64,000 bases of DNA from NCBI GenBank assembly GCA_963693315.1, contig OY856188.1:196186379-196250378 (forward strand). Reading direction: 5' to 3'. This DNA comes from Diogma glabrata (Eukaryota > Arthropoda > Insecta > Diptera > Cylindrotomidae). Each line of letters opens with the position of its first letter. Position 1 is the stretch's first letter. Made by a program: the position numbers and the translations under genes. Below are positions 20,512-34,976 of this stretch, in pieces. The notes beneath the pieces are model-generated. The model was not told where the DNA came from and made no database searches. It worked only from the letters and a program-made list of their open reading frames with translations.

Positions 20512-22460
20512 GTGTCCTTTAGGTTCAAAAACGATCAATTCCACTTTTTAAAATTTTTGAGTTATGTATTAATTGATTTCGTTTCTTTCCATTAAACTGA
20601 ACATATCAGTAAAATAAAAATTTAAAAACGTTTATCTATTTCTGAGAAAATTGGGTGACAAATTCCAGTTACGATTCAAAAGCAATCTATTACGTCATAG
20701 CTTTTGAAACAAAACAAAGCTATTCCATTTCAATTGTTTTGCAATCAAAAACAATCTATTCCAATAAGAATCATGTCTTTAAAAAACATAACATGCCTAT
20801 TCCAAAATATGCGTTTGGCACCGAAATCCTTTATTTCAAAATATTCGTATTCAAATATCAGTCGATCGTGATATTTGTTTTAAAGTGGTAGATTTTTTAT
20901 TGCAGCTTGCATCAGTTTTTATATCCATTATCCAGTAAGTAAATGCTAATCAGTTTGTCAGCGAACAGCCGCGGTGTGTGATTGAATCCGATTGAATTCA
21001 ATCTGGCAAAGTTCAAGCGGTGGGATATCCGCAAGAAATAGGTAGATTTCGTTGTCAGACAGATTTTTGTAGAATCGGATTAATCAGATTAGTTTACGTA
21101 AACACACTAATTACAAACAGAATTATCAAACAAACTTTACAAATAAAATTAATTATGAGGAAACGTACAACTATGCAACTTAGGAACGTTCTCTTCTTTC
21201 AGCTTCTTTCAGAACGTCAGCTTCTTAAAATCAACAAAGACATATCATATTATTCATTGTTTCAGGAAAAAACCAATTTTTGTGTTCATTCATTTGCAAT
21301 AATTAAAAATTTTTCATTTTTACCGTCATTTGAGATTTTTCGACCATTTCCAAGTTCTTACGTGAAGAAAAACTGATGAAAACTTTTGGTGGTGTTGGTT
21401 TTTGTTGGAACCGATTACTTTGGAGCCCTTCACTGCAGATGTTTAGCATTTTCAAACAAGAATAGAAGTATACTCAAATATTTAATATCCAGCAATTTTG
21501 TTTCAAAATTTTGTCCCAAACAGGCGTTATAATGCTTTGATTTATACAGCTTTAAAGCTCGAGCCCCTTAACTGGTAACCGGATTTGGTCAGTTGTACGG
21601 CCAGTAAGAGATTATTTGCCCCAATATTTCCAGAAAATGTTTTTGGTGTAGGTTAAAAAATATGACAGTGAAAGTACCGCAAAATTTCGTTGTATCTGTA
21701 CATTGTTGATTGCAGATAGCTAAAAAGCTTTTTATTTCAGTTATCTGGTTTTTTGAAAAATGATAGAAATTTACGTCCTAAACAGCCGTTATAACACTTT
21801 GATTTGAACAGTGATAAGGCTCTAGCCTCTTAACCGATACCCGTTTATAGCCAGTTGTCGAAGTTATCCAAGAGATTGCTTGCCACAACATTTCCAGAAA
21901 ATATTTTTGGGTCAAACAAGGTCCAAAAATGCCACCATGAGAGTGCCGCTAAATGCCTTTCGTTTATCATATATAGTCATATATAGTTTTTCATTATTAT
22001 TTATTTTAAAAAAGATATAACATCTATAATACAGATATATCAAAAATCAATATTTTGTTTTATTGCATTATCTAAAATCAACCAACGTTGTAAAATATTC
22101 TTGGTTTCGAAATTAGAAAAGTCGGCGGTTTGGCAGAAAACCAAATTATCAATCAATACGATAGTATTTCAAAATGTAAGTTTGAAAAAATACATTTTCC
22201 AATAGTAATAAGTTATAAACGAACTTATTCCATTGTGTAAGTTTCAAAACGTCTCTATTCCAAAATGTTTTCTAAAATACCAGCTTAACTTGACTACCTA
22301 CTTTATTTTAAACTTCAAACAAATTAATGGAAAATCCCTAAAGAAACCAATTAAACAATAAAATCACCGAGTTTGTAAATTATTTCAAAATAAAAAGTTT
22401 TTTTCATTTATCTTGAAAACTCGTAAAATGGAATAGATCGTTTTTGAACCTAAAGTACAC
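20512..22460. mobile_element. TIR element nested in the hAT-type element
   Basis: The tips are GTGTCCTTTAGGTTCAAAAA (20512) and, inverted, GTGTACTTTAGGTTCAAAAA (22460), followed by CGATC(A/T)ATTCCA on both sides: about 34 bp with few mismatches. The interior contains two tandem family F units (21470-21985) but no credible protein. It is probably a non-autonomous DNA element. Confidence 0.7.
21470..21985 (-). repeat. Tandem repeat family F, two units of about 265 bp
   Basis: Two direct units share GTTATAA.(G/A)CTTTGATTT, TTAAC.G(A/G)TA.CCG, CAAGAGATT/AAGAGATT and ATTTCCAGAAAAT. Read on the minus strand the units align with the three units at 50920-51880 (TTATAACG.C.GTTTGG, AATCCG...GGTTA), so one repeat family occurs in two places, each time inside a larger element. 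Confidence 0.55.
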
Positions 22461-22492
22461 AAATATCCATTTATGTATTTTTCTTCTGCCTT

Positions 22493-22568
22493 TATTTGAC
22501 TGAAACAACTGAATAGCCAACAACAATTGCATTCAATTTTTCAGTTGTATCAATTGCTTCAGTCAAAT
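22493..22568. repeat. Small palindrome
   Basis: TTTGACTGAA...AACTGAA pairs with TTCAGTTG...TTCAGTCAAA. It is an isolated hairpin-forming sequence of 76 bp just outside the 20512-22460 element. Confidence 0.6.
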
Positions 22569-23149
22569 CGAACACAGTTAAAATCAATGTAAAACGTATT
22601 ACGTACCATGTTCTGATTTTTAAACGAACATAAAACGATTATTTTAAAACAAATACATCTTTAGTATTTACTTCATTCCATTTGTTTTCTTGCTATTGTG
22701 TATTGTAAGTGAATATTTAATGCGTATGTAGTGTTAAATATAAAATATAAAAACATGTATACATTGAATATTATTGGGTTCTGTAAAAATTACGAACATT
22801 TTGAATGCATTTATTCTATATAAAAAAGTTATTCTCCTTTTTGCTTCATTTAAGCTGCGTAAATGAATTATATATGCGAGACAAGGAATTGGGTTCGGTT
22901 GCTTTTCTGTTCATAAATCTAATGAACATGAATTTGAGGGGAAATTATTCTTTGTTGTGTATTATCAGTATTATGCAGTGTAGATTAAATATGTTATGGC
23001 TTACACAAACAATTGTATTTTTTTTCTATTTGCTTATTAAAATATGAACATTTGTTTCATTTATTGCAAGAAAAGTATTTCTTTCTTTTTTAATATTAAA
23101 AGCTGAATTTATTTTAGTTAGCCATTTTGAATATTTTATGGATTTCTCA

Positions 23150-23168
23150 AGTCGTTCGGCGAACGACT
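23150..23168. other. Subterminal perfect hairpin of the hAT-type element
   Basis: AGTCGTTCGGCGAACGACT is an 8-bp stem with a 3-nt loop, placed 25 bp inside the right tip. No such hairpin is seen at the left tip. It could be a transposase binding or processing site, or chance. Confidence 0.5.
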
Positions 23169-23190
23169 AGAACACCCAGAGAAAACGCCA

Positions 23191-25138
<1,948 letters not shown>

Positions 25139-25167
25139 AAGGTAGACTCTTCTATGAAATCTACCTA
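25139..25167. repeat. AGGTAGA...TCTACCT hairpin
   Basis: AGGTAGACTCTTCTATGAAA followed by TCTACCTA closely matches the reverse complement of the left end of the element at 50605 (AGGTAGATTTCATATAAAAG then TCTACCT). It is probably an orphan terminus of the same family. Confidence 0.5.
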
Positions 25168-25284
25168 AAACAAAACATGGATACACATTAAATGAACTTA
25201 TGTGGCGAACATTTAGATTAAAAATGTTTAAAATTTTTATTGTAGCAAGCAATGTTTTTATCGCTTAAAAAATTTATAAAAAAA

Positions 25285-25600
25285 ACAAAATAGTTTTTTT
25301 CGGCAAACGACTGTAAAGTTTAACTTTACTGCCGCTAGGGAGTTAGCTAAAGTCTTACTTTTTAGCCTGACAGCAAAAGTAACGTCTAGCGGCAGCAAAA
25401 GTAACGCCATTTTTATTTTATATTACGGAGGCTGTAAAGTAGCATTTGTTATTTGTTAGTTTGTTGTTTTTTTAAACATATTGTATAACCATGACAACAA
25501 AAAATAAGTTTATTCTCTTATTATGAAATTTTGAAAAGGCTGCTTAGATAAAAAAAATTTATTCATACAAATTTAAATGTTTTTTTCTCTTTTTTGGAAG
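25285..25600 (+). repeat. Interspersed repeat family C, copy 1
   Basis: Shares with 42935-43310 a hairpin of the type GGCTGTAAA..TAACTTTACAGCC (25305-25335 here), then AGTCTTACTTTT, AAAGTAGC, TTGTATAACCATGACAACAA and TTATGAAATTTTGAA in the same order. It is non-coding. Confidence 0.65.
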
Positions 25601-25686
25601 TAATTATGACGATACAAATTCATATTTATAAAAAGTTTGATGTATTAATTTCATATTTATAAAAAATTTAAACGTTTGCCGAAAAA

Positions 25687-25821
25687 ATAGTGTATTTAAT
25701 TCGGAGCTAAAGTGACTTTTTGTGTTTCGTCTATAATTGTCGGCCTCCCTGCGGTCGGCCGTCAAACTATAGACTCAACACAAAAAGTATCACTTTAGCT
25801 CCTAATTAAATAATGTACTAT
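25687..25821. mobile_element. Hinge-type foldback, 135 bp
   Basis: ATAGTGTATTTAATTCGGAG with CTAAAGTGA pairs with TCACTTTAGCTCCTAATTAA and ATAATGTACTAT. GTTTCGTCTATA pairs with TATAGACTCAAC. The hinge is TCGGCC-TCCCTGCGG-TCGGCCG. Confidence 0.85.
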
Positions 25822-26489
25822 TTATAGAGTTCTGGTTTTTCTTTTTTTGAATAAAGTTTGTTTTTCCAAATATCAATAAATATTTAAAAAATTCTCTTAT
25901 TATGTTTTTGTCTTTTAAAAAATGTTAAATTAGTTCTTGAAATAAAAATTATTTAAAAATAGTATATTTATGAATAATTCATTATGTTATAATGGGAAAT
26001 ATAAAAATTAGTGTGTTGAAAATGAAGAAGGATTTGAATTTTCAAAACTAGATGTTAATAGTGCACGAACAATAATAATCTAATCATTCATTGAAAAACA
26101 AACAAGCTGTAAATTACAATTTCTCTTTATGAATCCAAATGAAAAATGGCAATACATATACATATACATTTGCTCATTCCGTGTAATTATATTAACTTTA
26201 CATTGGATAATAAAGCTAATTCTTGCATCTGTTTTCAACATCGAATGAAGCTTCAAGTTATCTGCCTGGAAATAGTACATTTGTCTTTTATTTAAAAAGG
26301 AATGTTATGCAACAATTGATTATGCAGTGAAAATAAATGGCAATTTAAATAGTACAATTGGACCTTATATTCATATCCCATGGAATTATTTAGCATTCAA
26401 GAGGTATACTTACAATCGATTTGATTGCGGGTCTTTTAGTAAAAAAGTAAAAAGTAAAATATTTGAAAAACGGGCGGTACATTTGAACA

Positions 26490-26693
26490 TTAGATGTTTA
26501 CATCGAGCGAGTCTATCCATGCTACTACATCGGGAGTTGCCAAATGGATGTCTGAGATGTTGCCATTGTATCGTAGAATTGGACACACCATTACAATGTG
26601 TTTTATGGTTTGTTGTGGAGCGCCGCAGTCACACTCAGGGGACTCTGAAATACCCCACTTGTAGAAAGAATCAGCACAACGTCCATGATTCAT
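26490..26693 (-). pseudogene. LINE ORF2 C-terminal fragment
   Basis: The 67-codon frame reads NHGRCADSFYKWGISESPEC, DCGAPQQTIKHIVMVCP and a tail ending AWIDSLDVNI before its stop. The pattern GRC...L..WG....P.C.CG....T..H....C is the cysteine/histidine-rich C-terminal tail found after RT in many arthropod LINEs. No RT lies upstream, so this is a 5'-truncated copy. It differs from the tail of the LINE at 8025-10943, so a second LINE family is present. Confidence 0.8.
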
Positions 26694-27329
26694 TCTTAGG
26701 CTTTACTATAATTAATCAAGTCACTAGAAATTGTGACGCTTAATATACGAATAATTTTGTATTTTCTTATTTATTATAACTATTATAAATAAGAACTATT
26801 TCGGTCCTAATAACTATTTTGGTCCTATAACTATTAATAACTATTTTGGTCCTATTGCACAACAAAAGTTCTGGAGAAAGATAAAACAATTATAAGAAAA
26901 TGTTAACACAGAAAAATTACTTTTAAGTTTTAATTTTTACACAGAAACGAAAAACGCTTCAAAAATTCAAATTATTCGGGATTGATGTTCTTACTCCCTA
27001 GGGAGTAAAATATAAACAAAACCATGGCAACGATAATGAATTACATGACAGCATAACAAAAATAATACGAATTTGAAAAAAATACAGGCAACTATGATAG
27101 CTTTCGTTTATTATTATCATAAATTGAGTGGCAAAAACAGTACATAATGCAGTCGAAAACGTAAATTAATGATAGACATTTATTTCATTTTATATCTATA
27201 AAGAAAACACAACAACTTGATACAATTTGATATTTATTTATTAAAAGTATGTAATAAAATTAACAGTTACAAGAAATGAATTCCATGCAAAGATTTATTT
27301 AAAAAAGTACATGCAACTACGTTTACGTA

Positions 27330-27591
27330 ATCCCACAGCCTGGACAGAACATTTATTGTTCTTATAGCATACAAAAAAAAACGGTTATGATTGGTGTTCT
27401 GGTTTCGTAAGGCTCTGTATTTTTTACAAATGGCAACATAATCGATTAAGCTGTCTTCCTTAGCGACAATGCTAAAACTCTGTTAACATGGTTTTTTGTA
27501 TTATTAACTGAAATTAAAATTGACGATCCTAAATCCTGGACATCGTCTACCATTAAATTGACTAATTCGTCACTAATTCGTAAAGGAGCCC
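27330..27591 (-). pseudogene. Crypton-like tyrosine recombinase, catalytic-domain fragment
   Basis: On the minus strand from 27590, one frame reads RISDELVNLMVDDVQDLGSS then ILISVNNTK. After a frameshift it continues IVAKEDSLIDYVAICKKYRA with LRNQNTNHNRFF. This resembles the part of DUF3504/Crypton-type tyrosine recombinases that follows the RR.EL arginine box (here R-I-S-D-E-L). The region with the second catalytic arginine and the tyrosine is not recognisable. It starts at the TA duplication of the MITE 27593-27919, which interrupts it. Recognition is by pattern only. Confidence 0.5.
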
Positions 27592-27592
27592 A

Positions 27593-27919
27593 TCCCCTTC
27601 GAAACATATTTCAAAACTTGGTTTACAAACTTGGTTGCATGTTTACCATACATTATTAAACGTGTTTGTAAACTTGGTTGATAAACTTACAACTATTATA
27701 GATGTCAGTTTCTATTGTTATTGTATTAAACTCTTCCATACACAGTGAAACATGTTTACAAACCATTAGCTCTACCTATTTAAAATCAAAGCGTTTTGAT
27801 TTTACTAAAACCAATTCGAAAACCGTCAAATTGGTTTGCAAACTTCACCATACACTATAAAAACATTCTATCAACACAAACCAAGTTTTGAAACATGTTT
27901 CAAAGTGGATGGGCTCCTT
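27593..27919. mobile_element. Mariner-style MITE, 327 bp, TA target duplication
   Basis: Inverted ends AAGGAGCCCATCC... with TTCGAAACAT and TTTCAAAACTTGGTTT pair over about 45 bp and are flanked by TA on both sides (27591-27592 and 27920-27921). It has no coding capacity. It lies within the recombinase remnant on the minus strand. Confidence 0.85.
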
Positions 27920-27984
27920 TATTTAACCTTTAATTTTATAAAAGAAAAGAATAATTATATGTTCATTTAAATTATTAAACTTAC

Positions 27985-28044
27985 TTTTGTCATTAACACA
28001 TTTTTTGTGTAGTTCTCAATTTTTTTCTTGCCACACCAGTCGAA
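27985..28044 (-). pseudogene. Crypton-like recombinase, core-binding fragment 2
   Basis: Twenty codons read FDWCGKKKIENYTKNVLMTK on the minus strand and are followed at once by GTAAGT, a perfect 5' splice-site sequence. The piece continues, across an insertion of about 520 bp, the reading of the fragment at 28563-28661: the first ends K-D-F and this one begins F-D-W, as in the Y..F..W block of the SAM-like core-binding domain. The GTAAGT suggests an intron-containing source gene. Confidence 0.5.
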
Positions 28045-28053
28045 ATAGTTATT

Positions 28054-28171
28054 TATTATACAAGGGAAAAAAGTAGTAGATTTTAGCTCGAGGTTGTGTT
28101 GTCTCCCGACGCGAAGCGGAGGGAGACAAAAAACCGAGAGCTAAAATCTACAATTTTTCCCGTGTATAATA
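28054..28171. mobile_element. Hinge-type foldback, 118 bp
   Basis: TATTATACAAGGGAAAAA with TAGATTTTAGCTCGAGG pairs with the inverse ending CCCGTGTATAATA. The hinge is GTCTCCCGACGCGAAGCGGAGGGAGAC, itself a GTCTCCC/GGGAGAC stem. Confidence 0.85.
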
Positions 28172-28175
28172 CACT

Positions 28176-28567
28176 ATTTTTTTCTGTGACTGGATAAATA
28201 TTAATATAATTATAGAAAAAATAATATTAAACAAATATTACAATATATATATTCACCACACCATACGAATTTTTCTTGAATAAAAACTTAAAATTAAGTT
28301 TCATTTTATTTGTCAAAACCAGTTATTAACATCAAGAAGAAAACGGTATAACTTTTCATTAACATTAAAATAGTCATAAATATTCATAAATATTCATAAT
28401 ATTCATCATTTATGTGTATATATGTATTTATATATATATTTTTATCTATCCGGGAAAAAAGTACATACTTTTTTCCCGGGGAAAAAAGTATTTTATGAAA
28501 AGTAGCATTTTTGCACCTGTCAGCAAAAGTAAAATGTTAAACTTTTTTCCCGTCACAGAAAAAAAAT
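28176..28567. mobile_element. Small TIR insertion in the recombinase remnant
   Basis: ATTTTTTTCTGTGAC at 28176 and its inverse GTCACAGAAAAAAAAT ending 28567 bound 392 bp of AT-rich DNA. A further hairpin, ACTTTTTTCCCGG (28467-28495), lies inside. The boundary coincides with the break in the recombinase reading frame. Confidence 0.5.
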
Positions 28568-28661
28568 CTTTATATGATTTTTCGTATAATATTTTTGATT
28601 TAGATGGCAACAAACCATCTATAACTTCTGTTGCAAATTCGTCTACATTGCTAGAATCCAT
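28563..28661 (-). pseudogene. Crypton-like recombinase, N-terminal fragment
   Basis: From ATG 28661 the minus strand gives 33 codons including DEFATEVIDGLLPSKSKILY and EKSYKDF. The pattern LLP.KS...YE..Y..F is the start of the core-binding region of insect Crypton-like / DUF3504 tyrosine recombinases. The frame is lost at the CTGTGAC insertion boundary (28567). Together with 27985-28044 and 27330-27591 it marks one broken minus-strand gene of about 1.3 kb. Confidence 0.5.
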
Positions 28662-28895
28662 TACACAAATATTTTTTACAACTTTTGTACAATAAAATGT
28701 CACACTTAATACCATAAATTTGATTTTCCTAACAACAATAATTTGTTACTATTGTTGCCATAGGAATATATATAATGCAAATTAAAACACACAGCCAACT
28801 ATGATGCATTGTAATATTTAATATTTTCGGTTTGCATAAATATTTATTTTTATTTTAAATAGTATAACATGGTTTTTGTCGTACAAAAAATAGTA

Positions 28896-29013
28896 TATAC
28901 ACCTCGGGAGAGAGCATGTTATCTCCCTCAGTGATTTGTAGCCCTCAAGCTTCGCCCTCGGGCTCCAAACACACCTCGGGAGGAAAACATGCATTTCTCT
29001 CCCTTGGTGTATA
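28896..29013. mobile_element. Hinge-type foldback, 118 bp
   Basis: TATACACCTCGGGAGAGAGC with ATGTT pairs with AACATGCATTTCTCTCCC and TTGGTGTATA. The hinge contains AGCCCTCAAGCTTCGCCC then TCGGGCT. It is preceded by AAAAAATAGTATA, similar to the flank of the foldbacks at 25687 and 28054. Confidence 0.8.
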
Positions 29014-30221
29014 ACCTACTAATGTTTATTTGAATTTGTTCTGTAATTATTAATTACAAATTACCATTTTATTGAAAACATAATTTTATCTTGAATTTTC
29101 TCCAAATTTAAAACATTTGCCTAATTTCTAATTAATATTTAAAATTCAACAACTTAACACTTTACCCATAATTAATTTTATGATTATTAGAATATGCGAG
29201 ATAGTAGCTAGAAGATCTTCTTTGAGAAATTTTGTTATTAAAAAGCAACTTTTCACAAATATTTGTTTTTGCTTCTTCTACATCGGTCGCTGAATGTTAA
29301 TGTTTTTGATGGTAAATTGAAAATTTGATGAGAAAACTTTTTTTTTCATCATTCGGTTTTCTTTTACGTTTTACATTATCTTTTTCTTTATAGAATTGTT
29401 TTGATTGGATACAAAAAATTCTAAATTTCTTTATATTATGAGAGAGAGAAATAAAATTGTTTTACTAAAAATATGCAAATAGTGTATAAACAAATGTTAA
29501 CCAAAATTTGATCTCAACCACACCTCAACTTCTCATCATTTCATCTCATAACGATCTAGCATCTTCTTTGTCGACAAAAAGTCTAACGCAGCAAAATAAA
29601 AAAAACTTCCAATAATCCTGATATCTATCCAGAATATTTTATTTCTTTTGTTATGAAATAAATTTCAATTTTCTTTAAATCACAAAATAAAGACTAGCGG
29701 GCTTTTAAAGCTTTTATATTTTCGTTTTCTTGGCACTAGTGTTTGTTTTATATATTTATTTGTTATTTATTTTTCTATCCCTATTTCTTAATAATATCAG
29801 CAACACCAATAAATTAAATAGAAGATGAAAAATTTAGGAAAAATTTATAAACTTTTTTTTCCTAACGAGATGATGAAAGTAAAAGGAAATTTTATATGAT
29901 TTCGGGAATAGATTGTTGCTCTCGATATAAAACGTAATATATTGTTATGGAATAAAAATAAAATTAAAGTAAATAGAAAACTTCCGGTTTTATTTATCTT
30001 TTTTTGGATTATTTATATTGAACCATTTATTCTAGATGGGTTTAAAGCGTATTTGGAAAGAGGTCATTTAACAGCATGTCGAATATGGGTTTTCTAGGGA
30101 TAAGAATTCTACGTAGCAAAAATGTTTGCACTATAACAAGGTTAAAAACGTAACAATCTGAAACACCTATTGATTTGTTGTACCATCCTGAACTTCAGAC
30201 ACACAGACATCAAATAGCGTG
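29014..30221. other. AT-rich stretch without recognised feature
   Basis: No coding similarity or structured repeat was seen between the foldback at 28896 and the heptamer satellite. It is possibly original flanking DNA. Confidence 0.55.
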
Positions 30222-30336
30222 CCACATACCAGATACCAGATATCTGATACCAGATACCAGATACTAGGTACTAGATACTAGATACCAGATACCAGATACC
30301 AGATACTAGGTACTAGATACTAGATACCAGATACCA

Positions 30337-31817
30337 CCCAAGTAGCAAAAATAGTGATTGTCAGTACTTAAAGAAGGATTTAAGAAGACTTAAATAAAGC
30401 AACGCGCCTTCTTAAAGAAGGATTTAAGTATGAATTAAGTACAAAAAGGCTCATGTGGGCGGTCCGATAGAACGAATTAAGAAGCGTATTTCTATCTTAT
30501 TTGCTTCTTAAATAGGTATGTTATATTTCAACTCCTTCTTAACTCCGGCTTAACTCTTTCTTAAATCGGCATGTCATTTTTTTGTTATATACTATCAAAG
30601 TCAAAGAGTGACGCAGAATTTTCTATCTCTCTTTATTTTTATTGAATTGATTTAAATTAAAGTAATAGACAATGTTGAAATGAAACAAAAAAATATGACA
30701 TGTTATGCTGTTTTTAAATTTAATGAAAGAATTGATAATACAGAAAAATTATACGTAAGGTTTAAAATCAGTTTTAAGAAAATATTGAACCGATATTTGC
30801 AAACCAAACGAGTTTTATGGTGAAATTGGAACTTCTAGCTCCTTTAAAAGTCACGCGCCTCCATAATTTTTTCTAATTGATTACAATTGTTGAAAATATG
30901 CCAAAATCCAATGCGCCCTAAATTATATTTTAAATTATTTGTAGATCAAACCCCGACATATTCATGCTCACATCTTTGTTAGCTATCTAAATATAAGTAA
31001 AAATAAAAAATTTGTGCAATATTTAATGTTTATATTTTAACGGAAATTTTTTCAAATTAATTCTTAAAAATTGCTGTGTGAAAATATGGCGGAACTTTGT
31101 TCTTGCTCAAGTAGATGGAAAATTCTCAAATTAAGTTCAAATATCTTCTTAATTTAGTATGACACAATACCAAAAAAGTTGAAATTCCTTCTTAATACGG
31201 GAGGAAAACCAATAACGAATATATACTATTTTGGGTATGATTAGTTTTCAACATGTACACTGTAAAAAAAAGATGGTGTAATCTACAATAAGTAAGTTCA
31301 ATCAAATTAGTTTTGTAGCATGATCTAAAATTAAGAACAACATACGAAGCATATGTCTAACGCTAAAACGTTTTGTCAATCGTACTAAATTGTATATGAA
31401 GCTACAAAATTGATTTGGCTTAACTAATAGTGTAGAATTTACCAACATATTTTTTCAGTGTACATCACTACAAACTTATATGGTATTTGACATACCAATA
31501 TTCGACGTATTAAAGAAGGCACATCATACTGATTTAATACTTCTAATATACATACCAAATTAAGAAGCCTTTAAGAACTCTTTACGCGTGCTCATACATT
31601 CCGATTTAAGATGTTGATATGCATACTAAATTAAGAAGTCTTTAAGAATACTTTAAGTGAGATCTTACATACCGATTTAAAACCAAGATGTGAGTACCAT
31701 TTTAAGAACGATTTAAGAAGCATTAAAGAAATAAAAATTTAACATACCAAAAAACGAATGAATTAAGTGGGAATTAAGAAATGACATCCCAAAGCAACAC
31801 CAATTTTGCTACTTGGG
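30337..31817. mobile_element. TIR element inserted in the heptamer satellite
   Basis: The ends are CCCAAGTAGCAAAA, inverted at 31804-31817. Similarity extends to about 20 bp. The flanks are ...GATACCA and CATAAACCCG..., while two sister array units (33461-33480 and 36650-36669) read GATACCATAAACCCG without the element, so CA was duplicated on insertion. The interior is rich in TTAAGAAG-type motifs and has no credible protein. The superfamily is not recognised. Confidence 0.8.
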
Positions 31818-33127
31818 CATAAACCCGATACTAGATACCGGATACCAGATACCAGATACCAGATACCAGATACCAGATACCAGATACCAGATACCAGATA
31901 CCAGATATCAGATACCACCTAACAGATACCACATAACAGATACCAGATACCAGATGCCAGATACCAGATACCAGATACCAGATACCAGATACCAGATACC
32001 ACATACCAGATACAAGATACCACATACCAGATACAAAATACCAGATACCGGATATCAGATACCAGATACCAGATACAAGATACACGATACCAGAAACCAG
32101 ATACCAGATACCAGATACCGGATACCAGATACCAGATACCAGATTCCAGATACTAGATACCAGATACCAGATATCAGATACCACATAAAAGATACCACAT
32201 ACCAGATACCAGATACCAGAAACCTGATACCAAATACCAGATACCAGATACCAGATACCAGATACCACATACCAGATACCACTTAACAGATACCACATAA
32301 CAGATACCAGATACCAGATACCAGATACCAGATACCAGATACCAGATACCAGATACCAGATACCAGATACAAGATATCAGGAACCAGATACCAGATACCA
32401 GATACCATACACCAGATACCAGATACCAGATACCAGATACCAGATACCGGATACCAGATACCAGATACCAGATACTAGATACCAGATACCGGATACCAGA
32501 TACCAGATACCAGATACCAGATACCAGATACCCGATACCCGATACCAGATACCAGATACCAGATACCAGATACCAGATACCAGATACCACATACCAGATA
32601 CCAGATACCAGATACCAGATACCAGATACCAGATACCAGACACCAGACACCATGATACTAGACACCAGATACCAGATACAAGATACCAGATACCAGATAC
32701 AAGATACAAGATCCCAGATACCATATACCAGATACTAGAGGCGAGATACCAGATACCAGATACCAGATACCAGATACCAGATACCAGACACTAGTTACCA
32801 GATACCAAATACCAGATACTAGATACCAGATACCAGAAACCAGATACTAGATACCAGGTACGAGGTACCAGATACCAGATACCCGATACCCGATACCAGA
32901 TACCAGATACCAGATACCAGGTACCAGATACCAGATATCAGGTACCAGATACCAGATACCAGATACCAGATACCAGGTACCTGATACCAGATACCAGATA
33001 CCAGATACCAGACACCAGACACCAGATACCAGATACCATGATACTAGACACCAGCTACCAGATACCAGATAAAAGATACCAGATACCAGAAACAAGATAC
33101 CATATACCAGATACTAGAGACCAGCAG

Positions 33128-33227
33128 CCAAATTCTGTAACTGTGAAGCGGTGAAGTGATAAAAATTTCTACGTTTCTTTTCATTAAAAAACTTATCACT
33201 TCACCGCTTCACAATTACAGAATTTGG
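33128..33227. repeat. Satellite-embedded palindrome, copy 1
   Basis: A 100-bp element with CCAAATTCTGTAACTGTGAA and GCGGTGAAGTGATAA pairing with the inverted right arm ending GAATTTGG (stem about 35 bp with one mismatch). The loop is about 30 nt, containing TTTCTACGTTTCTTTTC. Copies lie at 34877, 36433 and 37965. Confidence 0.9.
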
Positions 33228-34876
33228 ATGCAGATACCAGATGCCAGATACCATACACCAGATACCAGATACCAGATACCAGATACCAGATACCAGATAC
33301 CAGATACCAGATACCAGATACCAGATACCAGATACCAGATACCAGATACCAGATACCAGATACCAGATACCAGATACCAGATACCAGATACCAGATACCA
33401 GATACCAGATACCAGATACCAGATACCAGATACTAGGTACTAGATACTAGATACCAGATACCAGATACCATAAACCCGATACTAGATACCGGATACCAGA
33501 AACCTGATACCAGATACCAGATACCAGATACCAGATATCAGATACCACTTAACAGATACCACATAACAGATACCAGATACCAGATGCCAGATACCAGATA
33601 CCAGATACCAGATACCAGATACCAGATACCAGATACCAGATACCAGAAACCAGATACCAGAAACCAGATACCAGATACCAGATACCACATACCAGATACA
33701 AGATACCACATACCAGATACAAAATACCAGATACCGGATATCAGATACCAGATACCAGATACCAGATACAAGATACACGATACCAGAAACCAGATACCAG
33801 ATACCAGATACCGGATACCAGATACCAGATACTAGATTCCAGATACTAGATACCAGATACCAGATATCAGATACCACATAAAAGATACCAGATACCAGAT
33901 ACCAGATACCAGAAACCTGATACCAAATACCAGATACCAGTAACCAGATACCAGATACCAGATACCACATACCAGATACCACTTAACAGATACCACATAA
34001 CAGATACCAGATACCAGATACCAGATACCAGATACCAGATACCAAATACCAGATACCAGATACCAGATACCAGATACCAGATACCAGATACCAGATACCA
34101 GATACCAGATACCAGATATCAGAAACCAGATACCAGATACCAGATACCATACACCAGATACCAGATACCAGATACCAGATACCAGATACTAGATACCAGA
34201 TACCGGATACCAGATACCAGATACCAGATGCCAGATACCAGATACCAGATACCCGATACCAGATACCAGATACCAGATACCAGATACCAGATACCAGATA
34301 CCAGATACCAGATACCAGATACCAGATACCAGATACCAGATACCAGATACCAGATACCAGATACCAGATACCAGATACCTGACACCAGACACCATGATAC
34401 TAGACACCAGATACCAGATACAAGATACCAGATACCAGATACACGATACAAGATCCCAGATACCATATACCAGATACTAGAGGCCAGATACCAGATACCA
34501 GATACCAGATACCAGATACCAGATACCAGATACCAGACACTAGTTACCAGATACCAAATACCAGATACCAGATACCAGAAACCAGATACCAGATACCAGG
34601 TACGAGGTACCAGATACCAGATACCCGATACCCGATACCAGATACCAGATACCAGATACCAGGTACCAGATACCAGATACCAGATATCAGGTACCAGATA
34701 CCAGATACCAGATACCAGATACCAGGTACCTGATACCAGATACCAGATACCAGGCACCAGACACCAGATACCAGATACCATGATACTAGACACCAGATAC
34801 CAGATACCAGATAAAAGATACCAGATACCAGATACCAGATACAAGATACCATATACCAAATACTAGAGACCAGCAG

Positions 34877-34976
34877 CCAAATTCTGTAACTGTAAAGCGG
34901 TGAAGTGATGAAAATTTCTGCGTTTCTTTTCATTAAAAAACTTATCACTTCACCGATTCTTAATTACAGAATTTGG
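34877..34976. repeat. Satellite-embedded palindrome, copy 2
   Basis: Same 100 bp as at 33128. The right arm has changes (CACCGATTCTTAATTAC in place of CACCGCTTCACAATTAC) that weaken the stem. Confidence 0.9.

Noticed and set aside
21020..21376. 118-codon frame inside the 20512-22460 TIR element
   Set aside because: No recognisable domain, composition typical of chance AT-rich frames, and no related copy seen.
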